Shown piece by piece: positions 26,699-35,960 of a stretch of DNA of 64,000 nt. The notes below the pieces were generated by a model. It was not told the origin of the DNA and did not search any database. It worked only from the letters and a program-made list of their open reading frames with translations. Numbering within the stretch: the stretch's first letter is position 1; every line of letters starts with the position of its first letter. The DNA is from Roseibium hamelinense (GTDB taxonomy: Bacteria; Pseudomonadota; Alphaproteobacteria; Rhizobiales; Stappiaceae): positions 124,001-188,000 of the forward strand of contig NZ_VLLF01000004.1 in the NCBI RefSeq assembly GCF_007830545.1, given 5' to 3'. The translations under genes and the position numbers were made by a program.

Positions 26699-28003
26699 GT
26701 GCCGCATTCCCCCGCTCGCAACAATTCCCAGAAAAGTACAGCAGATCTTCACCCGGATAACTGCAGTCCAGTCAATTTATGGCGTCAGGGATTTTCATTT
26801 AGTCACTCAGCACTTTTTCGGAACGCCTATACAAACCTAACGTTGACCGAAGCAATTGATGCCGGCGTCTACGCAAACATGCGCCTGAGCGAAAACCTGC
26901 CGACTGAAGTTATCCATCGGGACGGAAAAGTGTCCGAGTTCGACTATGAAATTGATGAAAGCATAGCAGAGGTCACCGCAAATACGTCTTTAGGGTTTTT
27001 GTCTTTAGCAAACATGATCAGTGATCCGCGGTCACGGATGCAGGCTATTCTTGTTGTTCGCGGGGGCAAAATCGTCTTCGAAGCGTATATCGGCATGCGG
27101 CCTTGGGACAATCATGTCTGGCAATCTGCAGCAAAGCCTTTAAATGGCCTCCTCCTGCATCAGCTTGTTGAAGAAGGGCTGGTAGATCTGGACCATCCGG
27201 TGAGTGCCTACGTTCCGGATTTGCAAGCAACGGTCTGGGAAGACGTGCCAGTTTGGTCGGTGTTGCATCAGAGATCGGGGTTGGATGTCGGCGAATTGCA
27301 ATATGGGCAGCCAGGTCATCCGGTCACCGAGTTCTATCAAGCAGCAGCAGGTGGACCGGATGTGGGGCCTGGATCCTCCTATATGGAGAGCTTGAAGGCA
27401 GTAAAAAAACAAGCCGAACCAGGAACCAGCTACAGATATTCCTCGCTTAATGCATGGGCGGTTGCGTCCATATGCGAACACGTTGCGCAAAAAACATTTG
27501 GAGAACTTGTCAGTGAACGTGTGTGGCGGAAAACTGGCATGGAGGGGGACGCCCTTTTAGGACTGTCACCGAAGGGAGAATCCACTGCCTTCGCCATTTT
27601 GTCATCGAGGCTTCGGGATTTTGCCCGTTTCGGTGTTCTGTTCACGCCCAGTTGGAGATCTCTCGCAACAGAGCGGGTCGTTCCCGAGAGCTATCTTTCA
27701 AGTGTTTATGCCGCAACCCGGCCCGAGATTTTCGCGGACGACTACATGGGTAAGCGGATCAATCAGGGTTTTGGCGAGATCGGGACAGGACAATCCTATT
27801 TGTGGGACGCTGTGCTCCCGGATGGCGACCTCTACAAGATGGGGCGGCTTGGACAGGCGCTTTATATCTCGCCAAGCACTGACAGCGTAGTGGTTTGGTT
27901 TTCTGCTGCCTATAAGAATGCCCTTTGGCTCCATCCTTTCGCTCGTGAAATTGTCTTGCAAAAGATGACCGGTTCCAGACAACTGGAATACCGCGCAAGC
28001 TGA
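26699..28003 (+). CDS. Serine hydrolase of the class C beta-lactamase/penicillin-binding fold
   Basis: A 434-residue protein with the beta-lactamase-C/esterase fold. The nucleophile motif SxxK is Ser143-Ala-Ala-Lys146 (WQSAAKPLNG), and the second motif is YSSLN at Tyr247. There is no clear signal peptide, so it is likely a cytoplasmic esterase or peptidase-type enzyme rather than a resistance enzyme. The start is a GTG with a GAGG site a few bases upstream; about 50 N-terminal residues precede the fold. Substrate is unknown and no partner gene is adjacent. Confidence 0.8.
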   Translation: MPHSPARNNSQKSTADLHPDNCSPVNLWRQGFSFSHSALFRNAYTNLTLTEAIDAGVYANMRLSENLPTEVIHRDGKVSEFDYEIDESIAEVTANTSLGFLSLANMISDPRSRMQAILVVRGGKIVFEAYIGMRPWDNHVWQSAAKPLNGLLLHQLVEEGLVDLDHPVSAYVPDLQATVWEDVPVWSVLHQRSGLDVGELQYGQPGHPVTEFYQAAAGGPDVGPGSSYMESLKAVKKQAEPGTSYRYSSLNAWAVASICEHVAQKTFGELVSERVWRKTGMEGDALLGLSPKGESTAFAILSSRLRDFARFGVLFTPSWRSLATERVVPESYLSSVYAATRPEIFADDYMGKRINQGFGEIGTGQSYLWDAVLPDGDLYKMGRLGQALYISPSTDSVVVWFSAAYKNALWLHPFAREIVLQKMTGSRQLEYRAS

Positions 28004-28156
28004 GACCGGCGGTTTGAAGCTCTTTTTTGGGCCGGATGGCGGTTTGCCGGAAATCTATTCCGCTTTCCAGAGAAGCTTTGAAAACCGGTGCCCGGTGCCA
28101 TGAGGTAGGACCGCATACATTGTAGCCATGAACAATGGGTGAGGAGACCCGTGACC

Positions 28157-29617
28157 ATGGCAACGCGACGCGCAACGCAAAAACCACGCCCGGAAAAACA
28201 CAACCGGCTCGACGTCTTCCCGGCCTTCATGAAGGTCGCCGGTCGTCGTGTCCTTGTTGTTGGTCACGGCGGTGAGGCCGCTGCAAAGTTGCGGCTGCTC
28301 AGCGAAACCAATGCACATATTGTCGTCATTGCAAAAAACATTGAAAAGGAGCTGGCAGAGGCCGTCGCGTCGGCAGGCGCGGAATATGTTGCACAGGACT
28401 TTCGTCCCGGGCTTCTGACCGGCGCCGCAATGGTGTTCAGCGCTCGCGAAGACTTGGCGCTGGATAAAGCTGTGGTCGACGCTGCTCGCATTATGGGCGT
28501 GCCGGTCAATGCCGTCGATAAACCAGAACTCTGCGACTTTTACACAGGTGCCCTCGTCAACCGTGCGCCGATTGCTGTCGCCATCACATCAACAGGTGTG
28601 GGGCCGGTTCTGGCGCGCCACATCCGGGCACGCATTGAAGCGATGCTGCCGCGTGCCACTGGCGAGCTTGCTCGTCTCGCCGAGAGTTTCCGCGAAGCCG
28701 CAGCTGCCATGATCCCAGACGGTGCCGCCCGCCGACGGTTCTGGGCACGGTTCTTTTCTGGCAGCGTGGCGTCCAATCTTTATGCAGGCAAATCGGATAT
28801 TGCCCGCAATGAGGCGCAGCGGCTCTTGAACGGGATTGCCGATGAACCGGGTTTTGTCTGGCTGGTTGGAGCTGGCCCGGGCGCTGAAGACCTTCTGACA
28901 CTTAGGGCGCAGCGCCTTTTGCAAGAAGCCGATGTGATTGTTCATGACGCGCTGGTTCCCGCTGGTGTTGTTGCGATGGGCCGCCGGGACGCGGAACGGA
29001 TTTCGGTGGGCAAACGCAAAGGCGCACATTCTGTGCCACAGAACGAAATCAACGATCTTCTAGTGAAGCTGGGTAAGGACGGTCACAAGGTTGTTCGTCT
29101 GAAGGCTGGAGATCCGATGATTTTTGGCCGGGCTGCCGAAGAGATGGAGGCCCTGCGCGCCGGCGGAATTGGGTTTGAAGTCGTGCCGGGTGTAACGGCT
29201 GCGTTTGCTGCAGCAGCAAGCGCGCAACTGCCGCTGACTTTGCGTGGTGTTGCCTCCAGTCTTGTTTTTGCTACAGGGCACAATGCCAGATCCGAAACCC
29301 TGCCGGACTGGGCCGGGCTTGCGCTGAAGGGTTCAACCATCGCGGTTTATATGGGCCGCAGCGTTGCAGCCTCGGTCGCCGAGAAATTAATGGCTGCGGG
29401 CATGGGGCCGCAAACTCCGGTCGCGATTGTTGAAAATGCCGCCCATGCAAATGAGCGTCAGTTCGCAGGTCAGCTTGCAGACCTGGCCGCGTTGAGTGTT
29501 CGCGATGAAATCGATGGCGCTGTCCTGATCGTTATCGGCGAGGCTGTTGGCCACGCTGCCCTAGAACATGCCGAACCGCTGTTGCCACAACCTGTTCGCC
29601 AGGTCGTCGCCGCCTAA
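28157..29617 (+). CDS. cysG: Siroheme synthase (trifunctional CysG)
   Basis: A roughly 486-residue fusion. The N-terminal half (residues about 15-200) is the precorrin-2 dehydrogenase/ferrochelatase with a Rossmann motif (VLVVGHGGEAAAKLRLL). The C-terminal half (about 215-470) is the uroporphyrinogen-III methyltransferase (VGAGPGAEDLLTLRAQRLL, then LKAGDPMIFGR and VVPGVTAA). It makes siroheme for the sulfite reductase two genes downstream. The ATG at 28157 or an in-frame GTG six bases earlier could be the start; both sit behind GAGGAG. First gene of the sulfur operon. Confidence 0.95.
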   Translation: MATRRATQKPRPEKHNRLDVFPAFMKVAGRRVLVVGHGGEAAAKLRLLSETNAHIVVIAKNIEKELAEAVASAGAEYVAQDFRPGLLTGAAMVFSAREDLALDKAVVDAARIMGVPVNAVDKPELCDFYTGALVNRAPIAVAITSTGVGPVLARHIRARIEAMLPRATGELARLAESFREAAAAMIPDGAARRRFWARFFSGSVASNLYAGKSDIARNEAQRLLNGIADEPGFVWLVGAGPGAEDLLTLRAQRLLQEADVIVHDALVPAGVVAMGRRDAERISVGKRKGAHSVPQNEINDLLVKLGKDGHKVVRLKAGDPMIFGRAAEEMEALRAGGIGFEVVPGVTAAFAAAASAQLPLTLRGVASSLVFATGHNARSETLPDWAGLALKGSTIAVYMGRSVAASVAEKLMAAGMGPQTPVAIVENAAHANERQFAGQLADLAALSVRDEIDGAVLIVIGEAVGHAALEHAEPLLPQPVRQVVAA

Positions 29618-29629
29618 GGAGAATTTGAA

Positions 29630-29929
29630 ATGAAGGTCATCACTGCCAACAGGTTGCTGGATGGGGAAGTCGTGTGGCTTGGCGCCGAGGATCTGTGGGT
29701 CGATGCGCTTATTGAGGCAAAGATGTTCGACGGAAAGGAAGCAACCACCGCTGCTCTGGCCGTTGCCGCCCAAGCGGTTGCCGACCAGAAGATCGTCGGC
29801 CCCTACGACATGGATGTCACTATTGATGAAGACGGAATTGTGCCGGTGCGCCTGCGCGAGCGGATCCGGGCGGCCGGCCCGACGACGCACCCTCAGTTCC
29901 GCAAGCAGGCCGCGTCCGTACGGGTCTGA
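29630..29929 (+). CDS. DUF2849 domain-containing protein
   Basis: A 99-residue protein of the DUF2849 family, a small alphaproteobacterial family almost always found between cysG and the sulfite reductase. It begins MKVITANRLLDGEVVWL and has no cofactor motif or membrane segment that I can see. It lies 12 nt after cysG behind a GGAG site. Its conserved place suggests a role in siroheme delivery or sulfite reductase function, but this is only association. Confidence 0.9.
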   Translation: MKVITANRLLDGEVVWLGAEDLWVDALIEAKMFDGKEATTAALAVAAQAVADQKIVGPYDMDVTIDEDGIVPVRLRERIRAAGPTTHPQFRKQAASVRV

Positions 29930-29989
29930 CCACTAGAGAATTTCCGGACGGCGCTGCGCAGCGGCAGCCTCCGAACAGGAGCTTTGAAA

Positions 29990-31648
29990 ATGTACCGTTA
30001 CGATGAGTTTGACCACAGCTTCGTTACTCAAAGAACAGAGCAGTTCAAGGATCAGGTGCGCCGCCGGCTTGCCGGAGAACTCTCTGAAGACGAGTTCAAG
30101 CCGCTCCGCCTGATGAACGGCCTTTATCTCCAGCTCCATGCCTACATGCTTCGGGTCGCGATTCCATATGGCACGCTCAATGGCCGCCAAATGCGTAAAT
30201 TGGCGCATATTGCCCGTACCTATGACCGCGGATACGGCCATTTCACCACTCGACAGAACATCCAGTTCAACTGGCCGAAATTGGAAGACACGCCTGCGAT
30301 TTTGGAAGAGCTGGCCGAAGTCGAGATGCATGCTATCCAAACTTCGGGCAATTGCATCCGCAACGTGACAGCCGACCATTTCGCTGGCGCAGCTGCTGAT
30401 GAGATCGCGGACCCGCGCCCTTACGCAGAAATCCTGCGGCAATGGTCTTCGCTTCATCCTGAGTTTTCGTTTCTGCCGCGCAAATTTAAAATTGCGATCA
30501 CCGGCGCGCCGAATGACCGCGCGGCTGTGCAGGTCCATGACATCGGCCTTCAGTTGACCCGAAACGAAGCCGGTGAGGTTGGGTTTGAGGTTTTTGTTGG
30601 TGGCGGTTTGGGCCGCACGCCGATGATTGGCCGCAAGGTTCGCGACTTTCTGCCTGAAGAGGATCTGCTGGCGTATTCAGAAGCGATATTGCGCGTTTAC
30701 AATCGCTACGGCCGCCGGGACAACAAGTACAAGGCGCGGATCAAAATTCTTGTGCACGAGACCGGCCTCGAAGAGTTGAAGGCCGATATCGAGGCGGAAT
30801 TTGAGAAGATTCGCCACGGCGTCTTGAGGCTGCCGGACGAAGAAGTGCGCCGGATAGAGGCCTATTTCGCGCCGCCGCCACTTGAGGTTGGATCGGACCT
30901 GTCGGCGGATGTCGAAGCGCGCCGCGAGACCGATGCGGCTTTTGCCCAGTTTCTGGCACATAATCTCAACCCGCACCGTGTGCCGGGCTACACGTCCGTG
31001 ACACTCTCAATGAAGCCGATTGGCGGCATTCCAGGTGATGCATCCGACGATCAGATGGATGTCATTGCGGATTTGGCCGAACAATTCGGTCATGATGAGA
31101 TCCGCATCTCTCATGAGCAGAACGTGATCCTGCCGCATGTAAAGCTGTCCGATCTTCCGGTGCTGTTCGACAAGCTGGTTGCGGCAGGCATCGCAGAGGG
31201 CAATGCCGGTCTTATCACCGATATCATTGCCTGCCCGGGCATGGACTACTGTGCTCTCGCAACAGCGCGTTCGATCCCTGTCGCGCAGCGGATTTCCGAG
31301 CGTTTTGGTGCCGCCGAGAGGCAGGCCGAGATCGGCGAGCTGAAGATCAAAATCTCAGGCTGCATTAATGCATGTGGCCACCACCATGTTGGCCACATTG
31401 GCATTCTCGGTTTGGAGAAAAAGGGCGAGGAATTCTACCAAATCACCCTCGGTGGATCTGCAAACGAGAACGCGTCGATTGGTGAAATCGTTGGCCGTGG
31501 GTTTTCGTCCGAAGAAGTGGTCGATGCGGTCGAGAAACTGGTGGACACCTATATGGGCCTGCGTACCGGCAAGGACGAAACCTTCCTCGAAGCCTATCGA
31601 CGGGTAGGCGATGAGCCCTTCAAGGAGACGCTTTATGGCGCCGCATAG
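29990..31648 (+). CDS. cysI: Siroheme-dependent sulfite (or nitrite) reductase
   Basis: A 552-residue hemoprotein with the two duplicated nitrite/sulfite reductase halves. The siroheme-[4Fe-4S] ligands are in CPGMDYC and CINACGHHH near the C-terminus. It reduces sulfite to sulfide with electrons from NADPH-flavoprotein or ferredoxin. It lies with cysG and cysH, so sulfite is the likely substrate. The ATG at 29990 follows AGGAG; a TTG six bases earlier is less likely. The end overlaps the cysH start by 14 nt. Confidence 0.93.
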   Translation: MYRYDEFDHSFVTQRTEQFKDQVRRRLAGELSEDEFKPLRLMNGLYLQLHAYMLRVAIPYGTLNGRQMRKLAHIARTYDRGYGHFTTRQNIQFNWPKLEDTPAILEELAEVEMHAIQTSGNCIRNVTADHFAGAAADEIADPRPYAEILRQWSSLHPEFSFLPRKFKIAITGAPNDRAAVQVHDIGLQLTRNEAGEVGFEVFVGGGLGRTPMIGRKVRDFLPEEDLLAYSEAILRVYNRYGRRDNKYKARIKILVHETGLEELKADIEAEFEKIRHGVLRLPDEEVRRIEAYFAPPPLEVGSDLSADVEARRETDAAFAQFLAHNLNPHRVPGYTSVTLSMKPIGGIPGDASDDQMDVIADLAEQFGHDEIRISHEQNVILPHVKLSDLPVLFDKLVAAGIAEGNAGLITDIIACPGMDYCALATARSIPVAQRISERFGAAERQAEIGELKIKISGCINACGHHHVGHIGILGLEKKGEEFYQITLGGSANENASIGEIVGRGFSSEEVVDAVEKLVDTYMGLRTGKDETFLEAYRRVGDEPFKETLYGAA

Positions 31649-32396
31649 CAATATGGTTTTGCGAAAAACGGCTGATGCGGCACCACACACTGCCGTTGAT
31701 TACCTCAATGCGCAGTATGAAGATGCAGCGCCGCAAGAGATCCTTACCGCTGCAATCCGGGAACATTTTGCAGGCCATATTGGCCTTGTCTCGTCATTCG
31801 GCGCAGATTCAGCGGTGCTTCTGCACATGGTTGCCCAGATCGATCCGTCCACCCCGGTTGTGTCCGTAGATACTTCGAAGTTGTTTCCGGCGACGATCCT
31901 TTACCGGGACCAACTGATTGCAGAGCTTGGGCTTACTGATGTGCGCACCCAAAAGCCATCGTCAGACGATCTGAGTAAGACCGATCCAGCCGGGATGCTC
32001 TGGATGAGCAACACGGATGCGTGCTGCCATGTGCGTAAAGTGTTGCCACTGGAGCGTGCACTGACCGGTTTTGAGGCTTGGATCTCGGGTCGCAAACGCT
32101 TTCAAAGCGCAACTCGTGCCGATATCCAGATTTTCGAAATTGAAGATGACCGGGTGAAAGTGAACCCGCTTGCTGACTGGTCTGCGGACCAGATCCTGGA
32201 CTATGCGAGACAGAATGATCTGCCGCCGCATCCGCTGGTAGCTGAGGGGTATCCGTCGATCGGTTGTTTGCCGTGCACCAGCAAGGTTGCGCCGGGCGAG
32301 GACCCGCGCGCGGGGCGCTGGCGGGGGCAAGACAAAGTGGAATGCGGTATTCACATGGCAACTCATGGCCGTGAGATCGACGGCAGCGGTATTTGA
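31635..32396 (+). CDS. cysH: Phosphoadenylyl-/adenylyl-sulfate reductase
   Basis: A 253-residue thioredoxin-dependent reductase producing sulfite. The PP-loop motif SSFGADSAVLLH is near residue 53. The cysteine pairs Cys130-Cys131 and Cys211/Cys214 form the [4Fe-4S] site seen in APS-type enzymes, and Cys237 (ECGIH) is the catalytic thiol. The iron-sulfur cysteines point to adenylyl sulfate as substrate rather than PAPS. The ATG at 31635 lies inside the end of the sulfite reductase gene with an AAGGAG site. Confidence 0.94.
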   Translation: MAPHSNMVLRKTADAAPHTAVDYLNAQYEDAAPQEILTAAIREHFAGHIGLVSSFGADSAVLLHMVAQIDPSTPVVSVDTSKLFPATILYRDQLIAELGLTDVRTQKPSSDDLSKTDPAGMLWMSNTDACCHVRKVLPLERALTGFEAWISGRKRFQSATRADIQIFEIEDDRVKVNPLADWSADQILDYARQNDLPPHPLVAEGYPSIGCLPCTSKVAPGEDPRAGRWRGQDKVECGIHMATHGREIDGSGI

Positions 32397-32414
32397 GATT
32401 GAGGGACGGACACG

Positions 32415-32945
32415 ATGACGACGATCTTTAAAGACGGTATGTTTCAGGAAGAAAGCTGGACAAGGGTGGAGCCTGAGGCAGATCTGCCACAGAACCGTCA
32501 TATACTCGTACCGGTCGCCACATTTCTAGCTCATGCAAACGCCTTGAAAAACCGGGGGAACTTCGGTGTTGAAGTGGCCCCCCCAGACAAGGTGGAAGAG
32601 TTGGCCGCACATCTGGATGAGCTGCCGCTAATTTCAGTGGTTTTTCCCAGTTTCGCTGATGGGCGCGCTTTTTCGGCAGCACGCATCCTGCGGGAACAGA
32701 TGGCCTACAAGGGCGACATCCGCGCGACTGGAAGCTATATTCTCGATCAGGTGCCGCTGGCCCGGCGGTGTGGTGTGTCCAGCTTTGAAATCGTGAAGCC
32801 TGAAGTCCTCAAGGCGCTCAAGGCCGGTGAGTGGCCAGAGGTCACCAAGTATCTTCAGCCGGTTGGCACGGTCCATGAGATCCCGGAAGGGACGCGGCCG
32901 TGGGCCCGCCGCTCGGTTCGCGAATTGCCGGTTGCTGCCGAATAG
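32415..32945 (+). CDS. DUF934 domain-containing protein
   Basis: A 176-residue protein of the DUF934 family, which follows cysI and cysH in many alpha- and betaproteobacteria. Conserved parts are SVVFPSFADGRAFSAARILRE and a Cys in ARRCGVSSFEI. No enzymatic motif is known. It lies 18 nt after cysH and ends 12 nt before the convergent aminotransferase gene. Proposed as an accessory of sulfite reduction; unproven. Confidence 0.9.
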   Translation: MTTIFKDGMFQEESWTRVEPEADLPQNRHILVPVATFLAHANALKNRGNFGVEVAPPDKVEELAAHLDELPLISVVFPSFADGRAFSAARILREQMAYKGDIRATGSYILDQVPLARRCGVSSFEIVKPEVLKALKAGEWPEVTKYLQPVGTVHEIPEGTRPWARRSVRELPVAAE

Positions 32946-32957
32946 CGGTGCGCGGAC

Positions 32958-34352
32958 TCAATCGAGGAAGCCGTTGCGTTTAAGAATTTGATGTGTGTCG
33001 TCCAATGTCTTTCGCGCTGTTGCGACAAGATGATCGGCTTCCTCGTGGCTGAGAACCAGTGGCGGCGAGATGATCATGCTGTCACGAACCGCACGCATGA
33101 CCATGCCGTGCTCGAAGGAAACATCTCGGCACAGCAGGCCCGGTACGCCAACATCCTTGAACGGCTTATGCGGGTTTTTCTTGTCCGGGACGATTTCCAG
33201 CGCTCCCATCAGACCCTTCATGCGGGCTTGTCCAACAAGCGGATGATCGCCGAGCCCGATCCAGCGTTCCTGCAGATAGGGCCCGATGTCGTTTTTTACA
33301 CGTTCGACCAGATGTTCGTTCTCAATGATGTCGAGATTTGCCAGAGCCGCAGCAGCACAGGCTGGGTGTCCTGAATATGTATAGCCGTGATTGAAGTCGC
33401 CGCCCTTGTCGATCAGACCTACAGACACCTTATCTGAGACCAACACCCCGCCCATAGGTAAATAACCTGAGGTCAGGCCTTTAGCGATCGCCATCAGGTC
33501 CGGTTCAAGGCCATAGTATTGAGAGCCGAACCATTCGCCCAGACGGCCAAACCCGCAGATCACTTCGTCTGCGACGAACAGGATATCCCGCTCATCAAGG
33601 ATGCGCTTCACTTCCGGCCAGTAGGTTTCAGGCGGAATAATAACTCCGCCGGCACCTTGGATCGGCTCGGCTATGAACGCCGCGACCTTGTCTTCGCCGA
33701 TTTCGTCGATCGCCCGTTCCAGATCACGCGCTGCCATGACCCCGAACTCTTCCGGGCTCATTTCATATCCTTCACCGAACCAGTAAGGCTGGTTGATGTG
33801 ATGAACACCTGGAACGGGCAGGTCGCCTTGCGTGTGCATGGCCTTCATTCCGCCCAAGCTGGTACCGGCAAGGGTCGAGCCGTGATAGCCGTTCCAGCGG
33901 CTGATTATGACTTTTTTGTCCGGTTTCCCCATCTGGTCCCAATAGTGCCGGACCATCCGGAAAACCGTGTCGTTTGCCTCCGAGCCGGAGGAGCAGAAAA
34001 ACACGCGGTTGAGATGAGGTGGGGCCAGTTTCGCCAGGCGCTCGGCCAGAGCAACGGCAGGCGGATGGGTCGTCTTGAAGAAGGTGTTGTAGTAGGACAG
34101 TTCTGACATCTGTGCGTGAACCGCGTCAGCGATGGCTTGCCGGCCATGGCCGACCTGAACGCACCACAAGCCCGCCATGCCATCGAGGATCCGGTTGCCG
34201 TCAGAATCGGTCAGCCAGACGCCGTCTGCGCGGGTAATGATGCGGCTGCCTTCCTCATTGAGCGACTTGGTATCGCTAAACGGGTGGATATGGTGCGCTG
34301 CATCTGCAGCCCGCAAGGCTTCGGTCGGATAGGAGTTTGAGACAGCAGTCAT
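32958..34352 (-). CDS. spuC: Class III aminotransferase, putrescine-pyruvate aminotransferase type
   Basis: A 464-residue PLP-dependent omega-aminotransferase. It begins HHIHPFSDTKSLNEEGSRII, has the cofactor site GSEANDTVFRMVRHYW and VADEVICGFGRLGEWF, and the PLP-binding Lys in AIAKGLTSGYLPMGGV. The N-terminus resembles SpuC, which transfers the amino group of polyamines to pyruvate. Context agrees: it follows a gamma-glutamylputrescine-synthetase-like gene by 28 nt and lies near a polyamine importer. A GGAGGG site precedes the ATG. Other omega-amine substrates are possible. Confidence 0.87.
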   Translation of the reverse strand: MTAVSNSYPTEALRAADAAHHIHPFSDTKSLNEEGSRIITRADGVWLTDSDGNRILDGMAGLWCVQVGHGRQAIADAVHAQMSELSYYNTFFKTTHPPAVALAERLAKLAPPHLNRVFFCSSGSEANDTVFRMVRHYWDQMGKPDKKVIISRWNGYHGSTLAGTSLGGMKAMHTQGDLPVPGVHHINQPYWFGEGYEMSPEEFGVMAARDLERAIDEIGEDKVAAFIAEPIQGAGGVIIPPETYWPEVKRILDERDILFVADEVICGFGRLGEWFGSQYYGLEPDLMAIAKGLTSGYLPMGGVLVSDKVSVGLIDKGGDFNHGYTYSGHPACAAAALANLDIIENEHLVERVKNDIGPYLQERWIGLGDHPLVGQARMKGLMGALEIVPDKKNPHKPFKDVGVPGLLCRDVSFEHGMVMRAVRDSMIISPPLVLSHEEADHLVATARKTLDDTHQILKRNGFLD

Positions 34353-34380
34353 GGACCCTCCAGTCAGAGCTACGTTCAGC

Positions 34381-35784
34381 TCACACGTTCAAAAGAAGAT
34401 ACTCGCGCTCCCAAGGGCTAATCACCGACATGAAGGTTTCGAACTCTTCCTGCTTGATTGCGCGATAGGTCGCAACGAACGTTTCTCCGAAAATCTCGAT
34501 CATTTCTTCGCTGTCCTCGAACTGCGAAACAGCTTCCTGCAGCCCGCGGGGCAGTGCCTTTGCCTCGTCGCTGGAATCCATGGAACGTGGCGCATCGGGC
34601 TTGAGGTCTTCGACAATGCCGAGATAGCCGCACGCAAGCGATGCGGCGATCGCGAGATAGGGATTTGCATCGGAGCCGGGGATCCGGTTTTCCAGCCGGC
34701 GCGATTGCGGATTGGAATAGGGGACGCGCAGCCCAACCGTGCGGTTGTCATACCCCCAAAACACGTTTACCGGCGACGTCGAATTGCGTGAAAACCGCCG
34801 GTAAGAGTTTACGAAAGGCGCCATGATACAGGTGACGTAAGGTAGATATTCCTGGTGCCCCGCGATGAAAGAAAGGAAGGCGGCGGACTCTGCACCATCC
34901 TCCGTTACAAAAATATTTTTGCCGGTTTCCTTGTCGAGCACGGATTGGTGAATGTGCATGGCAGAGCCAGGCTGGTTTGACATCGGCTTGGCCATGAATG
35001 TGGCGTACATTTCATGGCGCAGCGCAGCCTCCCGGATGGTTCGCTTGAACATGAAGACCTGATCTGCCAGCGCAAGAGGATGCCCATGGCGCAAATTGAT
35101 TTCCATCTGCGCAGCGCCTTCCTCATGGATCATCGTATCGATCTCAAGCCCCTGCTTTTCGGATAGATCGTAGATATCGTCAATCAAATCGTCGAATTCA
35201 TTCAGAGCCGAGATGGAATAGGACTGCCGTCCGACTTCCGGCCGTCCGGACCGGCCTTTTGGCGGTTCCAGCGGATAGTCGGGGTCCGTGTTCGGGCGCA
35301 CCAGATAAAATTCGATCTCTGGCGCTACCACAGGCTCCCAGCCCTTCTCTTCATAAAGCTGCAAGACCCGCTTCAGGACATTGCGCGGCGCTGTTTCGAC
35401 CGGAGCGCCTTGCCTGGTGTAAGCGTCGTGTATTAGCTGCGCGGTCGGGTCGGCCTCCCACGGTACGGATGTCAAGGTGCTATAATCCGGCTTGAAATAA
35501 AGATCACCGTCAGTTGGGTTGTGCTGAAATCGGTCGTCATCTTCCGGATAATCACCAGAGATCGTCTGTGCAAAGATCGAGGCCGGCATGGTCATAACCG
35601 GGCCGGAAAAGAATTTTTCAGTGGGCATCATCTTGCCGCGTGCAACACCTGCAAGATCCGGCACAACACATTCGATGTCCTGAATGTTGCGGATTTGCAG
35701 CCATGATTTTGCTTCTTCGCCGTTTGCGACGCCGCGCAGACTTTCCATGGGCTGGATTTCGGGTGAAGCAGTTTCTTTCGTCAC
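34381..35784 (-). CDS. Glutamine-synthetase-like ligase, probable gamma-glutamylpolyamine synthetase
   Basis: A 467-residue GS-superfamily enzyme. It has the PD-x-x-G-x-x-RGK element (PDLAGVARGKMM) typical of PuuA/SpuI ligases, the metal motif APEIEFYL, EEGAAQMEIN, HIHQSV and the ATP-site sequence RRFSRNSTSP. It would attach glutamate to putrescine or a similar amine using ATP. The GTG at 35784 was chosen because GGAG lies 6 nt upstream; a TTG four codons earlier overlaps that site. It is co-directional with spuC. Confidence 0.88.
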   Translation of the reverse strand: MTKETASPEIQPMESLRGVANGEEAKSWLQIRNIQDIECVVPDLAGVARGKMMPTEKFFSGPVMTMPASIFAQTISGDYPEDDDRFQHNPTDGDLYFKPDYSTLTSVPWEADPTAQLIHDAYTRQGAPVETAPRNVLKRVLQLYEEKGWEPVVAPEIEFYLVRPNTDPDYPLEPPKGRSGRPEVGRQSYSISALNEFDDLIDDIYDLSEKQGLEIDTMIHEEGAAQMEINLRHGHPLALADQVFMFKRTIREAALRHEMYATFMAKPMSNQPGSAMHIHQSVLDKETGKNIFVTEDGAESAAFLSFIAGHQEYLPYVTCIMAPFVNSYRRFSRNSTSPVNVFWGYDNRTVGLRVPYSNPQSRRLENRIPGSDANPYLAIAASLACGYLGIVEDLKPDAPRSMDSSDEAKALPRGLQEAVSQFEDSEEMIEIFGETFVATYRAIKQEEFETFMSVISPWEREYLLLNV

Positions 35785-35898
35785 GATGGGCTCCAAGTGG
35801 GTTCGGCAACGGTGCGGGCATGTTTATACCGCGTCGGTTATTGCCAGTCTCTGAAATGCAAGGCGCGCAAACACTGCTTCAAAGACTGTCTTCGATAA

Positions 35899-35912
35899 TT
35901 TGTGATCACAAA
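35899..35912. promoter_or_regulatory. Palindrome upstream of the minus-strand GS-like gene, GntR-site candidate
   Basis: TTTGTGATCACAAA is a perfect 14-bp palindrome, 115 bp upstream of the ligase start. The core GTGATCAC recurs at 36765-36772, upstream of the other ligase, with a TTGCAA element near both. FCD-type GntR regulators bind sites with a GT...AC core. Confidence 0.55.
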
Positions 35913-35960
35913 ATTTGCAAGGCAATTATGATGTTGGTCCAATGGCGGTGAGGGCGGATG

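Noticed and set aside
26699..28003. Beta-lactamase resistance gene
   Set aside because: SxxK and YSS motifs fit the wider serine-hydrolase/esterase family. There is no clear export signal, so a resistance call is not supported.
28004..28156. Riboswitch upstream of cysG
   Set aside because: The 153-bp leader has GC-rich inverted segments, but no SAM-II or other known riboswitch core was recognised.
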